Part shown: positions 9,999 to 23,105 of the stretch, one piece after another
How the letters are laid out: the number at the start of each line of letters is the position of its first letter
How positions within the stretch are numbered: position 1 is the stretch's first letter
Assembly (NCBI GenBank): GCA_013368325.1
Contig: JAACJK010000004.1
Location: forward strand, 124,001-188,000
From: Ephemerocybe angulata
Taxonomy: Eukaryota > Basidiomycota > Agaricomycetes > Agaricales > Psathyrellaceae
Length of the DNA stretch: 64,000 bases
Direction: 5' to 3'
The notes under the pieces: generated by a model
Database searches by the model: none
Told to the model about the DNA's origin: nothing
What the model saw: the letters and a program-made list of their open reading frames with translations, nothing else
Position numbers and translations under genes: made by a program

Positions 9999-12900
9999 GG
10001 TGGCAAGCGTTTGAGACGTTGTGCAAGGGATGGATAGTCGATGTCGGCCTGCGAAGCGATAATTGTTTTGAGAACCTAGAGGCGAACCGGCGCTTTCAAG
10101 GAGACTGGTCGAACTGCAGCATCGGATCTCCCCTTTTATATTGCCCAGGCCGGTCTGAGAAGCTCTGCGAGGCACCCACATGTAGGCCCCGGGCGCTGGA
10201 TGTACACTCAAAAGGTAGACAAGTGGGTGTACGAGCATTACACGGACGCGTCGAGCGAGCGCCGTTGTTCTGACAGTCGAAGCAAACATTGATGTATATT
10301 TACCCAGCACAGAACACAGTCCGTCGTTTCTTCTGTGTGGGTATACCATGATCTACTAAGTATAACCAGTTGATGGTGACTGCCAGTGACAAAACGCCAG
10401 TGAAAAGGTGTCAATCAGAAATCAGAACAACGCCATACTTCGGATAGCTGTGAAGCACCGGCATGCCTCGTCGACTGCTATACACTCTTAATAACCAAAC
10501 TCCCCACCTCCCACAGTAGATACCAACTGGCTTTCCAACTTCTTGATAATGTGCGAAGGGCTCACCATTCCCGCTGTCAGGAAATCCTACATCAGCGGGC
10601 GCTTGCAGGCGCTTATCATACTTGCATGATCGACAGGGCCTTAGCTCGAATCTGGCTAAGGGTTGGCGCTACGTACAACTTACTGGTCATATACCTCACT
10701 TTCCGACCTGCAGCGAAAGTCGTGGAGCTCTGTAGACCCAATCATATCGACAGCTGCTCAATCTTGTTCAAGGAACCTGAGCATTGGAGCCTGCCGATCA
10801 TCTGTCATTCACGCCGAAACCCACTCGGTGCTATCTACCCATAAGAGCGTTGGCGCCTATTATCCCCTGCAGGGGAGTCGGTCTAACAAGCTGCATACGC
10901 GTTGCAGAATTCACCGATGTGCAAGATACTTGTATACCATGTAACCAAGGTACTTACTTTAGACACCCTCCCACCGACCCGTGCAAAGAAGTAGTAAACA
11001 CAATTTCTAGGATTATATTCGCAAGACTTTATCTGGGTCGAAGCAACGCCCTCCTCACCATCATTAAACCCGAAGGAGCGGGGTGTTACCTGGTAATGTA
11101 AGGTCCTGTGGTTGTAGTATCAGTTTGGTAGCATGCGTTTCTTCACCGCTTTTCCACGAACACGACTCCTCCTTGTTATGGTTGCGCAAGTCTATGCATT
11201 TCGAAGTTCATGCTGGTAATAACATGCCAAACACGTCACTGACGCTGGTGTTATCAGTTCGAAACGAAACGAACACGTGCTCCACGCTCTTATGGAAACC
11301 TTCGTAGAAAGTTTGCTCTAAAGATGCACAGAACCAATGGTCCAGGGTCGCACGAGGTCCTTTCGTATCTCGTCTTCGAACCTAAGCAGCTCCGGGGGTC
11401 GATGTCTATGTTAACGAGAGGACGTGGCCTTCGAACCACTTGTCGAGGAAGAAGAGTTCCCTGTACTCTGCCCAACGCATCTGGGAAGCGTTGGCAGATC
11501 AAAACACTGTTCAACGCCAGCGAGATCGGGGCACACCCAAGGATTGAGAACGGAAGGACAAGTAGAGTCGAAGGAGGCAATGAGCAGACGTTCGCGAACT
11601 CTGACTGACCAGTATACCCTCTCCGTGTAACCGTCTGTGATACCGCCGTCGGGTATCTAGGGCGGGTAGCTGGTGCGCCAAGCGTGCCATGGTGTCCCTG
11701 AAATGCAGATACGAAAAAAAGGGGGTGTCTCCAGGTGTCTCCTCTGAAAGAATTTCGAGCCACCAAGCGACGTTCAGGTGACAAGAGCTGACAAGAGGCG
11801 TACCAGCAGAAGGTTGAAACGGTCGTATTGAATAGAGTACTCCTTCCATCGTTCCTTTCGCAGATAGCACATGCGCTCGGAGTCTGCCCTCGCGCATAGC
11901 GGCAAAGGCTGAAGCCCACGTCGTCGGCGAACCTTCCAGGACCTTTTCACGATAAAACCAGTCCATGTTGAACCCACGTCGCCTCCAGCCCCTAGAAGCA
12001 GGCCTAGATGTCAATCGCGTTCCGTCATACAACCCCAGCAGACCTCAGTCCAACCACCACGGCGATCCCAGGACCTCCAGATCGCCCGACGTCGAAGGCG
12101 TCAGTCCGACGCGCATCGCAAGAGCGATAAGAGGCGATAATAATTGAATCTAGGTAGAAAGGGGTAAGAAAATTTGTCGCGAAGAGGAGGGAGGGAAGAA
12201 GGAGGAGTCAGCGCGGCTCCTCAGGTTGCCTGCACCGGTCACTCAAAGCCATTGACCCGTTCCCCACACCGGCTATCGGCTGCACTGCACCCGCCACCCA
12301 ATTGCCGCCGGTCCGCACACAGGCTGAACAGAACAGAGGCTGACAGAGGCTGACAGAGGTTGGGCGCGATGAGAGAGGCTCGAGAAAACCTCGACACAGC
12401 TCAGGCGACGCGAGCTCATGTGTTCAGGCATCACCCTACTCGTTTATGACCACAAACCGAAATTCTCCCGCTGAAATCACGATATGGTGGACATAGACAG
12501 GCAGGAGATCTAGGTATGCGTGGAGGTTGTTCGGGTCTTCCTAGGTCTTCCTCGACCGCGAAACGCGGGGCGAGTGCGTGTCTGTGCGTGTGGACCGTGG
12601 TTGGTAACCGGTACACCTACACCACCGTAAGCGCGATTGGCAGGGCGGGACGATTTCTCAAGATTTCTCAGCACGCAAGCTGAAGATAACGGCTGCTTGG
12701 AGTACCCGGGAGGAGAAGGCACCCGAGCTCCTTGGAGGAACCGAATTCAAAATATGGCACGACTCTTGGGAGAAGAAGATCGAAGGTTTCAGAGCCAGAT
12801 GAGAGGGTATATTATATTCAGTACAACGCCAATGGCGATAACAAAGCGAAAGCGGGTGGACGAATAGAGGGGTATGATAGATACGCTGCGTAACTTTACA

Positions 12901-13144
12901 TATATAGCAGTGCCATGCCAGTACAGTCGACATAGCAAGTAGTCGAGGGGAACAAAGGGCAAAGGCGGGGAATGCCAAATGAGAATCATGAAGGTTGGTT
13001 GGGTGACGGGGAGGCAACCTCCATCGTCATCATCATCAGCTTGAAAAGCCGGCTACTCGTACAGAACGGCAGGTCGGTCGGTCGTGAGGGTATCAGGATC
13101 GTGTCGAAGCCATGAGGGAATGAACGCTAAGGAAGGGGAAGCGT
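9999..13144. other. Long intergenic stretch, 3.1 kb, without a supportable gene
   Basis: Several overlapping open frames occur, none with a recognisable family or a convincing exon chain. The best candidate is a minus-strand segment near 11850-12000, opening NMDWFYREKVLEGSPTTWAS, but its flanks do not assemble cleanly. A triplicated unit GCTGACAGAG lies near 12325-12360. The right end is the 3' region of the transporter gene. Confidence 0.45.
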
Positions 13145-14228
13145 TCAGACGTGTGTTGCGGGCACATGGCGCTCGAAGACGCCCAGGGGGAGTCGGACGA
13201 TGGCCATGTCCTCGGCTGCGAGCAGCTCACTGAGGCCGATGTAGTATGCAATGAACGCCGTGACAACACCCAATCCTCCACCAGCCCTAGTCACACTGTA
13301 AACGGGGAAATGAAACGTCAATCAGTTGATACAACACTGAATTAGAGAGGATCGACGCACTTGACAATCTGGTAGAGGTCGCCGATAGCGAGGACCAAGA
13401 AGGTGACCGCGAGGAACGCGAACAGGGCGATGAAAGCGATGTTCTTCCTGAGAGCTGCGATGCTGGAAAGGGGGAACGTTGATCAGCCAAGGTCGACTCA
13501 ATCAAGGGCGCTTAAGGACTTACAGGAGGAATACGGTTACCAGGAACCACGTAACGAGGTAAATGCCAACGGCATTCGCGAACTCTTCCTGACTAGCGAA
13601 CGCAGCACGGACGCCAGTGAATGGCAAGTTGATAGTTGCGAACGAGAGCCAGAAGGCACCGTAGGACGTGAACGCTGGAGGCGGGAAAGAATTGAAAGTC
13701 AGTGATTGGTTCGCGTAGCGCCATGCGGTGAGTCAAATGGGGGTGTGGGGAAGCGCCAGGCTGCGAGATCAATTGTCCGAGCGCCAAAATACGCGACGGT
13801 AAATCATCGCATGGCACCGTCAAGGAGCGCAAGGTGGCAGAGAAAAAACACATACCGGTGCCAGCGAAGGTGTTCCCCCGAGGGAACTCCCACATTCCCG
13901 CGAGGAGCTGAGCGAGTCCACCGCAGAAGATCGCCATGCCCAGCACGACGTTGGTATGCGTGATGTCCCGCGCCCGCGCATTGTACAACGACAGCATCAA
14001 AGTGGTAGAAGCGAACGAAAAAAGCCCACTTGATGGTAAGTCATGTCAGAAAAGTGAACTTGAACAACGAAATGAGATTTTGACGCACAGGGTACCAGGG
14101 TTCGCAATCCTTGTGGGCCTAGGTGCGTTGTAGTAGTCTGCCGACCTCCCTACGGCATCCTGAGGTCTTGTTGCATGAACGGTCGCGCCCTTCTCCAGAA
14201 TATCAAGGCTGGTGCCGTTCGTGGTCAT
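13145..14228 (-). CDS. GPR1/FUN34/YaaH-family acetate (or ammonium) transporter
   Basis: Five exons: 14089-14228, 13856-14028, 13524-13674, 13361-13462 and 13145-13295, giving 238 residues. Splicing exon 1 to 2 creates the family signature NPGTLGLFSF, a variant of the NPAPLGL motif that lines the substrate entry of this small six-helix channel-like family. Hydrophobic segments follow in order, including VLGMAIFCGGLAQLLAGMWEF, AFTSYGAFWLSFATI, LVTWFLVTVFLL, IAALRKNIAFIALFAF and VVTAFIAYYIGLSELL. Known relatives (yeast Ady2, Aspergillus AcpA) move acetate or succinate across the plasma membrane; others are linked to ammonia export. The second intron is unusually long at 181 nt. Lying between two aldehyde-oxidising enzyme genes, it could handle organic acid products, but that link is inference. 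Confidence 0.88.
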
Positions 14229-16293
14229 TGCGGGGGCGGGCGGGCTAAGGAAGTTGCGAGCGACGGCAGGAAGCTGGGTGATGGTGGTTCACGTTAAACC
14301 CACAGGCAGACCTAAGCGCGAGGGCAGGAATAACTGTGTGCCGGAAAATCACCCAAAGCTATTTATACCCGCGCGGCTTCTCGTTGTTTCCGGCTACTTC
14401 GCAGCGCTCAATCTGCATCCTTCTGTTGCTAATCGAGCTTGCGTGGAGGTATTCCGCCCTCAGGGCTGTCACGAGTTCTTAGTATTGGAGCCTCAGGGCT
14501 TGGCATATCCTCATAACGGCTCTCAGGGAGTCACATAATCTCTTTTCTGGTATTTAGACCCTAGAAAATCGTCGGAAGACCCCTAGTATGAATAATCTTG
14601 GCACGGCACGGAGAGTAGGAGGCGACGGCACGTTCGATGGTGACCTCCGGATAGAAGGTTTTTCAGGTCAAGTGCACGCATGGAACGAGCTGGAACGAGG
14701 CAAAGGGACGCGGGGTACAGATCCGATCCAACGCGAGCATGTGGTCGCACGGCTTGCTGTCTATAGGGGGTGGCTTTTGGCTGCTTTTAGTTGCGTTTCT
14801 CCTCAAACCCCATAACTCATATAAGGCGATGTGTCATTGTAATATAGCTTCCAAAGCCCGTTGATTTAGGCTCCATCTCGACCTTTCTTACATTAACAAC
14901 TTTCGATGGGATACGTTGGCGAGAAAGAGAAGTCATCACGAGGATGCGGAGATTCGAAAGTATCGCGCCGATTGCTTTGCAAGCGGTGCCGATCCCCGCA
15001 TTCTCGCTAAGTTGGAGCTCGGACCTCCATAAGCCAATAGAGACGAGGCTTACACATCTCCCAGCATGCCAGAGGAACTTGGCAAGACTTGGCACCACAA
15101 ATTGCGAAGAGAGGCGCTTTTACTTGTTCATTTCAAGAGCAGGAGCAGTGGGGCAGACTCTGGCAGACCCCATCGGCTTGAAAAATAAAACATCCGCTTC
15201 AGTTATCCCCAACTTCGATCCCAGGCTTGGCCATCCTTTTGCGACTCTTCTGTTCAAGTTCGTCCTCTTCTGTGGCTTCCAAGTCTTCCATTTGATATGT
15301 ATATCTCAGGATCCGGAACAATAGAGGAGATACACTCCAGGACGCCCACTTCTGTGATCCAGGTCGTTCGAGAGGGTTGCGTCATTCGCACAACTGTCCC
15401 CGCCGTCAGACCTCATTAGGCTTTGGTGTGAATGCCCCTTTATTGAACGAACGGAACGGCCGTCCTCACCGACTGTACGTACCATCATGAGATATGTATA
15501 TGGCCTGGTGACTTTCGGAGGGACGCCGTTCACGTATAGCCTGCCGTCGGGGTGCCGATGTGCTGGGCTAGGTCGTTTGAACTTGTTCGGAGTTTCGGGG
15601 TGTGTTGGGCTGCGGGCACTTCGAAGAATATCATGAGAAAAGGTAGCATCTCTATTTTTACTTCTTAACGTACTCTTTCGCGCGAACCTTGCCTACCGAG
15701 GACCCGAGGACTATTGTCGGGAGATCTAAGAACGGTGAGCCAATCTCATGCCATCGAGATGCCCTGGAATAGCAGGGCTCGTTATAATGCCCACGTAGCT
15801 TTGAGCGGCGAGACATATATAGTCGCGCTCACATGCGGCTCTAATGATTCTCAGAGCTTGTATACACCTACGTGGCCAAAGAGCGGTCAAAGCCACCAGA
15901 AAGCGCCCCAAGTCGCGTCGGGCGCCTAAAAAGGAATGCGTTGGAGCTGTTAAGCGCCGCTACCCAGCGTCTATCACTTTTAAGCAAAGTAGCCTGCCTT
16001 CTCATTCGCGAGCTTTCGATCGTAAAAATAGGTCCATGGCGCTTCCAGTAGCGAGGCCTCCCCGCCGGCACCCAAAAATAAATCAAGTTAGTAGCAGGTA
16101 CCCCACCGCTTACCAGGCGGTCTGGTGCTCAGTCGACCCTTCGAAGGACATCCAAAGAACCCGCGAAGGCCACCGAGATCCCGTGCAATAGAATCCAGAT
16201 AGATTGGGTACCACAGCCAGAAGGCGCAACTGCCGAAGTAAAATTACAAAGTGCGATCGAAAGCCCGTATGTAGCGAGCCAATAGAAGGCCAT
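14229..16293. other. Intergenic, 2.1 kb
   Basis: Contains the promoter side of the transporter gene and the 3' side of the lactonase-like gene. No coding region, RNA gene or long repeat is supported. Confidence 0.5.
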
Positions 16294-17569
16294 TTACAGC
16301 CAAAGGAACGACGTCCTGGTAGGGATCTCATCGTTCTTTGCTACAATTTCCAAATTCCTCCCACCGTCTACCTTCTTCAAAACCACGACGCCTGCGCCTC
16401 CCGCGACCCCGCTCGCGACGAGGTACTCGTCGCCTCCGTTCTCTGCCGGCCCAAACTCCATTCCCCTCACCTGACTCAGGCCGGTGTAAACTTGGTTGAC
16501 CAGGACTAGGGCTTCAGACGAGGTGCCCTTGTTCACCAGTTCGAAGATGGCGATGGTATCGCCGCGGGGGTCTGTGTTGCCCAGGTTGCGGTTGGAAGTG
16601 TAGATGTAGGATTTAGGGAACTTGGGGGTCGGCTCGGGGATGAGAATCTCGCCCGCGGACCATTTGGCGCCTGCTGGGGCGTCCTTCGGGGCGATGGACA
16701 CGGACGCGATCTCCGTGGACGGATGGTTGAAAGATGTGAGCGGCTGGACGGAGAGAGTGGAAGAAAGCTCGTGCAGCGTGAAGAGCCTATCCTCTGGAAG
16801 TTGCATTTGTAAAGTGAGCTAGTCATTCTTCGATTTTAGCCTAATTGAAGCTCACCAGACAAGACGATGTGCCGCGGGCCGCTGCCCTGTGGCTGAGGTA
16901 GGTAATCTTTGACCACAACAGAGTCCCCCTCTTCCTGAATCCTCCAAATCTTATCTGCGCCCTACATACCACACAGGAGTACCCTCAGCACCCCTATCAA
17001 ACGGTATCCAATTGAAGCAACAGACGCACCAAATCGGGGATAAACAGCGTCTCGCCGCGCTGCACCGTCTGGTGTGGATGCGACACGCCACCAGCCGGCG
17101 CCTGGAATTTGAGGTAGTGGGCGGATGAATCGTTGAGGAACCTGCGTCCCCCGTCTGTGGTCGTGATAATTCGGCCATCGCCCGAGCTGTAGTTCATGAC
17201 GACGACCTTCCCGTTCGGGAGCGCGACCGCATGCGCGGGGTCGGCGCCGAGGGAGGAGATCGTGTCGACCACAGAGACCGATCCGGAGTCGGACACCTGG
17301 TATGACTGCACGCCCCCGTAGGGCCCGTACTCGTTGGTTGCACTGGAGTGGGTAGAAGGGAGTGTCTGGGTGAATGTTATCAGAGTACAAATTGCCGCTG
17401 CGTACTAGACTAGATTCTTGTTGAAGGGATGGGGAGTCAGCCACGAGGGGTTCCTCCCGCTGGGCGACCTCGACACGAGACGCAAGTCGGCAGATCCACC
17501 ATTCACTGTAAGAAGATAAGTCGCAATGAAATAGTCATAGCCGCCAGCGAGGATCTTCCAGGACACCAT
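16294..17569 (-). CDS. Lactonase-like seven-bladed beta-propeller protein (tandem copy 1)
   Basis: Four exons: 17406-17569, 17030-17342, 16856-16961 and 16294-16793, giving 360 residues. The start is MVSWKILAGGYDYFIATYLL, without a signal peptide. Recognisable family segments are GRNPSWLTPHPFNKNLVYA, LPNGKVVVMNYSSGDG, GPRHIVLS, YIYTSNRNLG and GDTIAIFELV. These match the lactonase / 3-carboxy-cis,cis-muconate cyclase group of beta-propellers, whose members hydrolyse or cyclise lactones in sugar or aromatic catabolism. All four exon junctions correspond to those of the neighbour at 17980, so the two arose by tandem duplication. Cytosolic location is inferred. Catalytic residues cannot be assigned with certainty, and many fungal members have no tested activity. 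Confidence 0.82.
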
Positions 17570-17979
17570 GGTTAGAGGATGAGAACAGATGCGCGCAGGT
17601 TGCAAGCCTCATGGCGATCGACGCCACCTATTCTTATACTCGAGCTCGAGCTCGCTTCCGTAGACATCGAAATCCGGGAGCAGACGCCGGAGAAACAGTC
17701 CCCATTTCGCAATACAGGAGCTCGCTAAGCACCCTTCCGCTTCGCGGACGCATGTCGGTCCGTGCACCGTGCAGTCGAAGCAGGTTACAGGAAACTCGCT
17801 GAAACTCGGAATTTTCGAACACGGCGCTCCACTTCGCAGGCCGGGCGTTAGCAACGAAGTCAACATTCAGGAGAAGGATGCACTACCGCGTCATGTACCG
17901 TATGGGGAGCTAGACTCAGCAGGCCAGAAGTACGTATGCGCCGATATCGGATACCCACCAGCCAGTGAACTTCCGTGCT
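17570..17979. other. Spacer between the two lactonase-like genes
   Basis: 410 bp that must hold the promoter of copy 1 and the 3' end of copy 2. A CTCGAGCTCGAGCTCG run occurs at 17640-17655. No other feature is supported. Confidence 0.5.
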
Positions 17980-19265
17980 TCAGAGCCATACGAAGGTCGT
18001 ACGGTTCGGAATTTCCTGGTTCGCAACCACCGGCTTTAAGTCCCTCCCTCCATCGACCCTCTGGAACACGACAACCCCAGCCTGTCCAGTCTGCCCACTT
18101 GCAAGCAGGTACTCGTCGCCACCATCCTCAGGGGGCCCGATGGACACGCCCCTAATTTGATTCAGCCCGGTGTACACCTGCTTCACGAGCTTTAATGCCT
18201 CGTCCTTTGTTCCCTTGTTGACCAGCTCGAATATAGCTATGGTGTCTCCACGCTCGTCTGGCACCCCGAGGTTCCTGTTCGACACGTAGATGTACCGATC
18301 CGGGAACTTCTCCGAAGGCGGCGGAATGACGAGGGCGCCTGCAGCCCAGTCCGCCCCGTAGCGAGGTCCGTCTGTGGGGATAATGGGTACACGCGAGATG
18401 ACAGTTGAGTTGTCCTCTGACAGCTCGGGCACGGTTTGTATCTGGAGGGTGTTGGACTTTTCCTGCAAGACGTAGAGACGGTCATCTATGAACGCATGGG
18501 TCAGTTACACATGCACATATGGATACCCCGATGCACGTACCAACGATCGCAATTTGTCGAGGGCCACTCTTCTCGGGCTGTGTGATGTTACCGGTGATAT
18601 TGAGCTTGAATATGTCCGTAATGTTAGGGCCAACAGGTTGCTCGGTGACGCGCCAGATGATATCCTTCCCCTGAAAAGGCGAGAATGAGATCAGTTGCGG
18701 CGTTCAAGGGGCAGCCTTTTACTGACCCTGTCAGGGATCCAAAGCTCTGTCGGAGAGTATTCCAGTACCATAGTGGGGTTTGAAACCTCGTCCCGCGCTG
18801 TCTCCGCAGGGAATTGCACATACTCGACAGGCGCGGAGGCGTTAAATTTCGCTCCAGAGTCGGTTGTGTTCACTAGACGTCCGGAGCCTGTGCTCGTGTT
18901 GACTACCATGACCTTGCCGTTAGACAGCACCGTCAGGTATTGCGGGTTCGCTCCTAGAGTCGCCTGCGTATCAAGGGCGACAGACAGCGACCCGACAGGG
19001 TTGATCAGGTATGACTGCATCTGACCATTACCCAGCTCATTCACAGTGCTGGGAAGACGTTTAGCATTATCATTGTCATCTGTGTGACAGGATTGACTCA
19101 CTAGACAAGGCTATGGTTCGATGGGTGTTTCGCGAGCCAGGTGGGATTTTGGCCCGTGGCCGACTTGGCCCACAAGTCGAGGGTATACGAGTTGGCCGTC
19201 GCCGTGAATATGTACGTTGCGATGAAGGCATCGTAGCCGCCAGCGAGGATGCGCCAGGAGACCAT
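17980..19265 (-). CDS. Lactonase-like seven-bladed beta-propeller protein (tandem copy 2)
   Basis: Four exons: 19102-19265, 18727-19048, 18541-18670 and 17980-18485, giving 373 residues. Exon 1 is exactly as long as in copy 1 (164 nt), and the intron phases agree. The start is MVSWRILAGGYDAFIATYIF. Family segments include NPTWLAKHPSNHSLVY, LSNGKVMVVNTSTG, GKDIIWRV, SGPRQIAIV, RYIYVSNRNLG and GDTIAIFELVNKGT. The role is as for copy 1: a lactonase/cyclase-type propeller of unknown substrate, probably cytosolic. The two proteins are clearly diverged, most in the middle blades, which suggests an old duplication and perhaps different substrates. The ATG at 19265 is chosen because it aligns with the other copy. 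Confidence 0.82.
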
Positions 19266-20690
19266 GGTTCAAGAAGAGAGCAAAGAACCCCTGTCCTCGA
19301 CGTGTCGGTCAGTCGGCGAGATATGCGGTCCCCACGAGCACCATTGCGGGCGTATTTGAGCCGCTACCAAGAAGTAGAAGTGCTAGGGAGTAGGTGAACC
19401 AAGGCTTTGCGGGTAGACTTCGGCCTTAGCAGGAAGTCAAGAACTTCGAATGTAAGACCTCGTGCTTTATATTGAGAGGCATGGCCGAGCGATAAGATGC
19501 TTTACCCCTTCTTCGGCACGGATTGCGGTAGACAACACCGTGTGGCAACTTTACATCGGGGAAAGTAGCTTTCTTCGAAAGTCAGTGAAGGAGGTCATTG
19601 CAGGTCAAGCCGTCAAAACTTTGAAACAAGTCCAAAGATACATACCTCGCATGTGGGAATAGAGGCTGTACGATAACGGGAATTGCCAGGCGATTCGATT
19701 CCCGTGTCAGTTTCTTTACCCCTTCACCAGAATCATCTCAACTTTTGACTCGCTCGTTGGGCTACCCAATCTCCGATGACATTTTCCGAATACACTTAGT
19801 CGAGGATCCGATGCGTGAAGTTGCTGCTGCGGCACTACGAACACGGAAGGCTACGGAAGGTTATTATTACTCTTCCGAAGTTTGGTAAACTATTACATGA
19901 TGTCGTTTTCAGGTTAGAGTCTGCCATATGGTGCAAAGGACTCTCAGATCTCAAGGTCGACATGTGTAACCGTGGGCGATGCAAGTATCAACGCACTAGG
20001 TATCTTCTAAGCTCATCAGGACTGATAACCTACTTCAATTCAAGCAGCCCAGAATCCCTTCGCCTGGGCCAGGCAAAGTCTGGCCACAACTTGGAAGAGT
20101 TTTGACCTTTATTACCTCAAAACACTGCCTCGCACCGTTGTCGAACCTCGTCTTCGTGTGGTACACTGGTGCATATGGCCAAGTGCTCCCGTTAGCGATA
20201 CGGATCTGGAGCGGCAGGGGTTGGGATGCCGACTTCTCTGATCTTAAGTATTGTCCGGCCAGCAGCTGCCTCTGAAATCCCGTCAGAGACGGCGATTCGA
20301 GAGCGATATTACAACTCTCTGAAGCTATCCTTTAGGACAGGCTTTCCCTCAGCAGATCTAGATCTAGGTGAGACACTATACCTGTGCTGGCTCCCTTCCG
20401 GTAGGATCCTGCAACTTGGACGGCGCCTAAATCCCTGACGGCGCTTTCTGGCCCCTGGGGATCTCGGCACTGGGCAGGGCCAGGGTCGGCCAGTCGCAGC
20501 TTGAGACCACGGGTGACGGAAGCTTTCCAAGTTCGGCCATTTCTACGGCCCAAGGGCCAAACCTGGTCACAAGCGGTCGACATCAGATCCGCATCAATCC
20601 TTCGCTCTTGTGTTACGGTCCTAACACTCCCACAGGTCCATTCTTGCTCTTAACCACCGTTGTTGTCTGCTGGCCACGACGACATTCACG
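19266..20690. other. Divergent intergenic region, 1.4 kb
   Basis: Lies between the start of lactonase copy 2 (minus) and the start of the second copper radical oxidase (plus), so it carries two promoters. No gene is supported within it, and I could not assign specific regulatory sites. Confidence 0.5.
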
Positions 20691-23105
20691 ATGATCCCCC
20701 CATCGCTACTCGCCCTGTGCCTAGCTATCTCCACACCAGCGCTCGCTGTCAAGGTCGGTGGCTTCGAAGATGGAGGAAACACACTCGTTAGCGCTATGAT
20801 GGTGAGTCGAACTCTACTCCAAGGCACCACAGGCTCATCAGTTTCTAGATGTTCCTCGGGAACGACGAAAAGGTTTACATTATGGACAAGGCAGAAGGGA
20901 ATTCTGCACAGGTAGCAGGGCATCCTGCTTGGGGCGCAGTCTGGTGTGTGCACTTCGCTACCGTCATCCCAGTGCGGCGTGTGTTGACTGAGGCTGTGCA
21001 GGGACATCGCAACGAGAAAGGCAGAGGTCATGGACGTGCCATCCAATGTTTTCTGCGCCTCCGGCATGCACCTTCCCAACGGATCATACACTGCCTTTGG
21101 TGGTAACAGTGCTGTTGGTCGAGGGGGAGGAAGTGCGTCTAACGGGGATTGGGACGCCGAGTACCAGGACTTCGACGGCTCGAAATCCATCCGTATCCTC
21201 AACCCTTGCAAAAGCACCGATAACTTTGCCGATCCAAGTTGCCAGTGGTTCGACGACGCAACAAAGATCTCCATGAAGAGGAAGCGTTGGTACTCCGCTG
21301 CTGAAGCTATGGCCGACGGGACAATCGTCCTGATCGGAGGTTTCACTGGTGGAGGATACATTCTTCGCAACACCCCTAACAAAAACCCGGACGATGGAGC
21401 TGAGAACACCTACGAATTCTTCCCTCCGCGCGACGAAGACCCTAAGAGGCTCCAGTTCATCTACGACACCTCTGGTTTGAACTCATATGCCCACACATTC
21501 CTTATGCCATCTGGAAATATGTTCTTGCAGGCGAACTACTCTAGCAGTGCGTAATCTCTAACCCTTCGAGGCAACTGGTATTAATAAACAACAGCTCTCT
21601 GGAATCCCGACACCAACGCGGAAACCAGACTTCCTGACATGCCCGGGCAGGTCATCCGTGTATACCCCGCCTCTGGAGCGACTGCCATGCTCCCCCTTAC
21701 CCCCGAGAACAAGTACACCCCCACAATTCTTTTCTGCGGTGGCACAGACATGAAGGACGATCAGTGGGGTAACTTTTCCTACCCTGCTATCGACACATGG
21801 AACTATCCAGCATCGAAGGACTGCCAAAGGATCACGCCAGAACCCTCCGATGGCTCCGAGGTTAAATACACCCAGGATGACGACATGCTCGAAGGACGGT
21901 CTATGGGCCAGTTTATCATCCTCCCGGATGGCAAGCTACTCGTGGTTAACGGCGCCTTGAACGGAACTGCTGGGTATGCTAAGACGACCTCTACAATCTT
22001 GAAGGAGGAAGACATGCCTTACGGTCAGTCTCTCGCAAACGGCCCAGTTGGAAGGCCCGCCATCTACGATCCCAAGGCACCCGCGGGCAAAAGGTGGTCG
22101 AACGAGGGTTTGTCTGAGTCGCCCATTGCTCGCATGTACCACTCGTCGGCGATGCTCCTTCCAGATGCATCCGTTCTCATCGCTGGCTCCAACCCGAACG
22201 TCGACGTGGTCCTCCAGACGAAATACCCCACAGAGTACAGAGCTGAGGTCTTCTTCCCGCCTTACTTCTCCGCCAAGGTTCGACCTTCCCCCAAGGGCAT
22301 TCCCGCCACGCTAAGCTACGGAGGCGAACCGTTCGATATCACTATTCCTTCCTCCTCATACTCGGGCTCGGCGAACGACGCTGCGGAGAACACCATCATC
22401 GCCGTGTTACGTGGTGGCTTCACTACTCACGCGATGAACATGGGCCAGCGGTTCGTCCAGCTCAACAACACCTACACCGTCAAATCCGATGGTTCGATCG
22501 TCTACCACGTTTCGCAGATGCCTCCCGTCCCCGAGATCTTCCAGCCTGGACCTGGATGGGTTTACGTGACCGTCAACGGCGTCCCGAGCGTCGGACAGCA
22601 GGTGCTCGTTGGATCTGGCAAGGTTGAGGTGCAGACGAAGTTGGCTGTTTCGCCCCTCCCCGACAGTGTCAAGCTGGATAGCGCGAAGGGCTCTGCTGAT
22701 CCCAATGCTACGAACGGTGGCACTGGTAGCAGCCCGGCGGCGGAATCGGGGGGAAGCAGTCGGACGGGCACGATTGTTGGCGCAGCCGTCGGCGTTGTTG
22801 CCGTTCTCGCAATCATCGGTGGTATCATCGGGTTCATTGTGGCTAAGCGGCGACGCGCATCCGCTGCCCAAGCCTCATACCCCATGAGCGCGTCCGGGAC
22901 TGGGGCCATGGCTCCAGGTGTCGGTGCAGCGGGCATGGCGGCCAGGTCGGGTAGAGAGAGTGACTCGAGCGCGTTCCTGCCGTTCAAGTCAGGGAACGAG
23001 AGCCATACATGGAACTCGAGCACGGCCAGCTTGAGCACTCCGTATAGGGATGATGCGCCGGGAGCTGGGAACGGAGGTTATGGCCCACCACACAGGGCAT
23101 ACTAA
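20691..23105 (+). CDS. Glyoxal oxidase-type copper radical oxidase, membrane-anchored (copy 2)
   Basis: Four exons: 20691-20801, 20849-20943, 21002-21546 and 21595-23105, giving 753 residues. A signal peptide (MIPPSLLALCLAISTPALA) precedes KVGGFEDGGNTLVSAMM. The radical cofactor residues are present: Cys in VFCASGMHL, Tyr in RWYSAAEAM, Tyr-His in RMYHSSAML and His in GFTTHAMNM. After the Ig-like domain come a linker, a transmembrane helix (GTIVGAAVGVVAVLAIIGGI) and a basic stop-transfer AKRRR. The cytosolic tail shares RESDSSAF and PYRDD with copy 1. The enzyme would oxidise small aldehydes or related substrates outside the cell and make H2O2. It differs from copy 1 by having a 48-nt third intron after NYSS and a short second intron. 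Confidence 0.9.

Noticed and set aside
11290..12147. Possible minus-strand gene containing NMDWFYREKVLEGSPTTWAS
   Set aside because: The segment looks somewhat protein-like, but flanking frames contain stops and I could not find an exon chain that keeps phase, nor a family.
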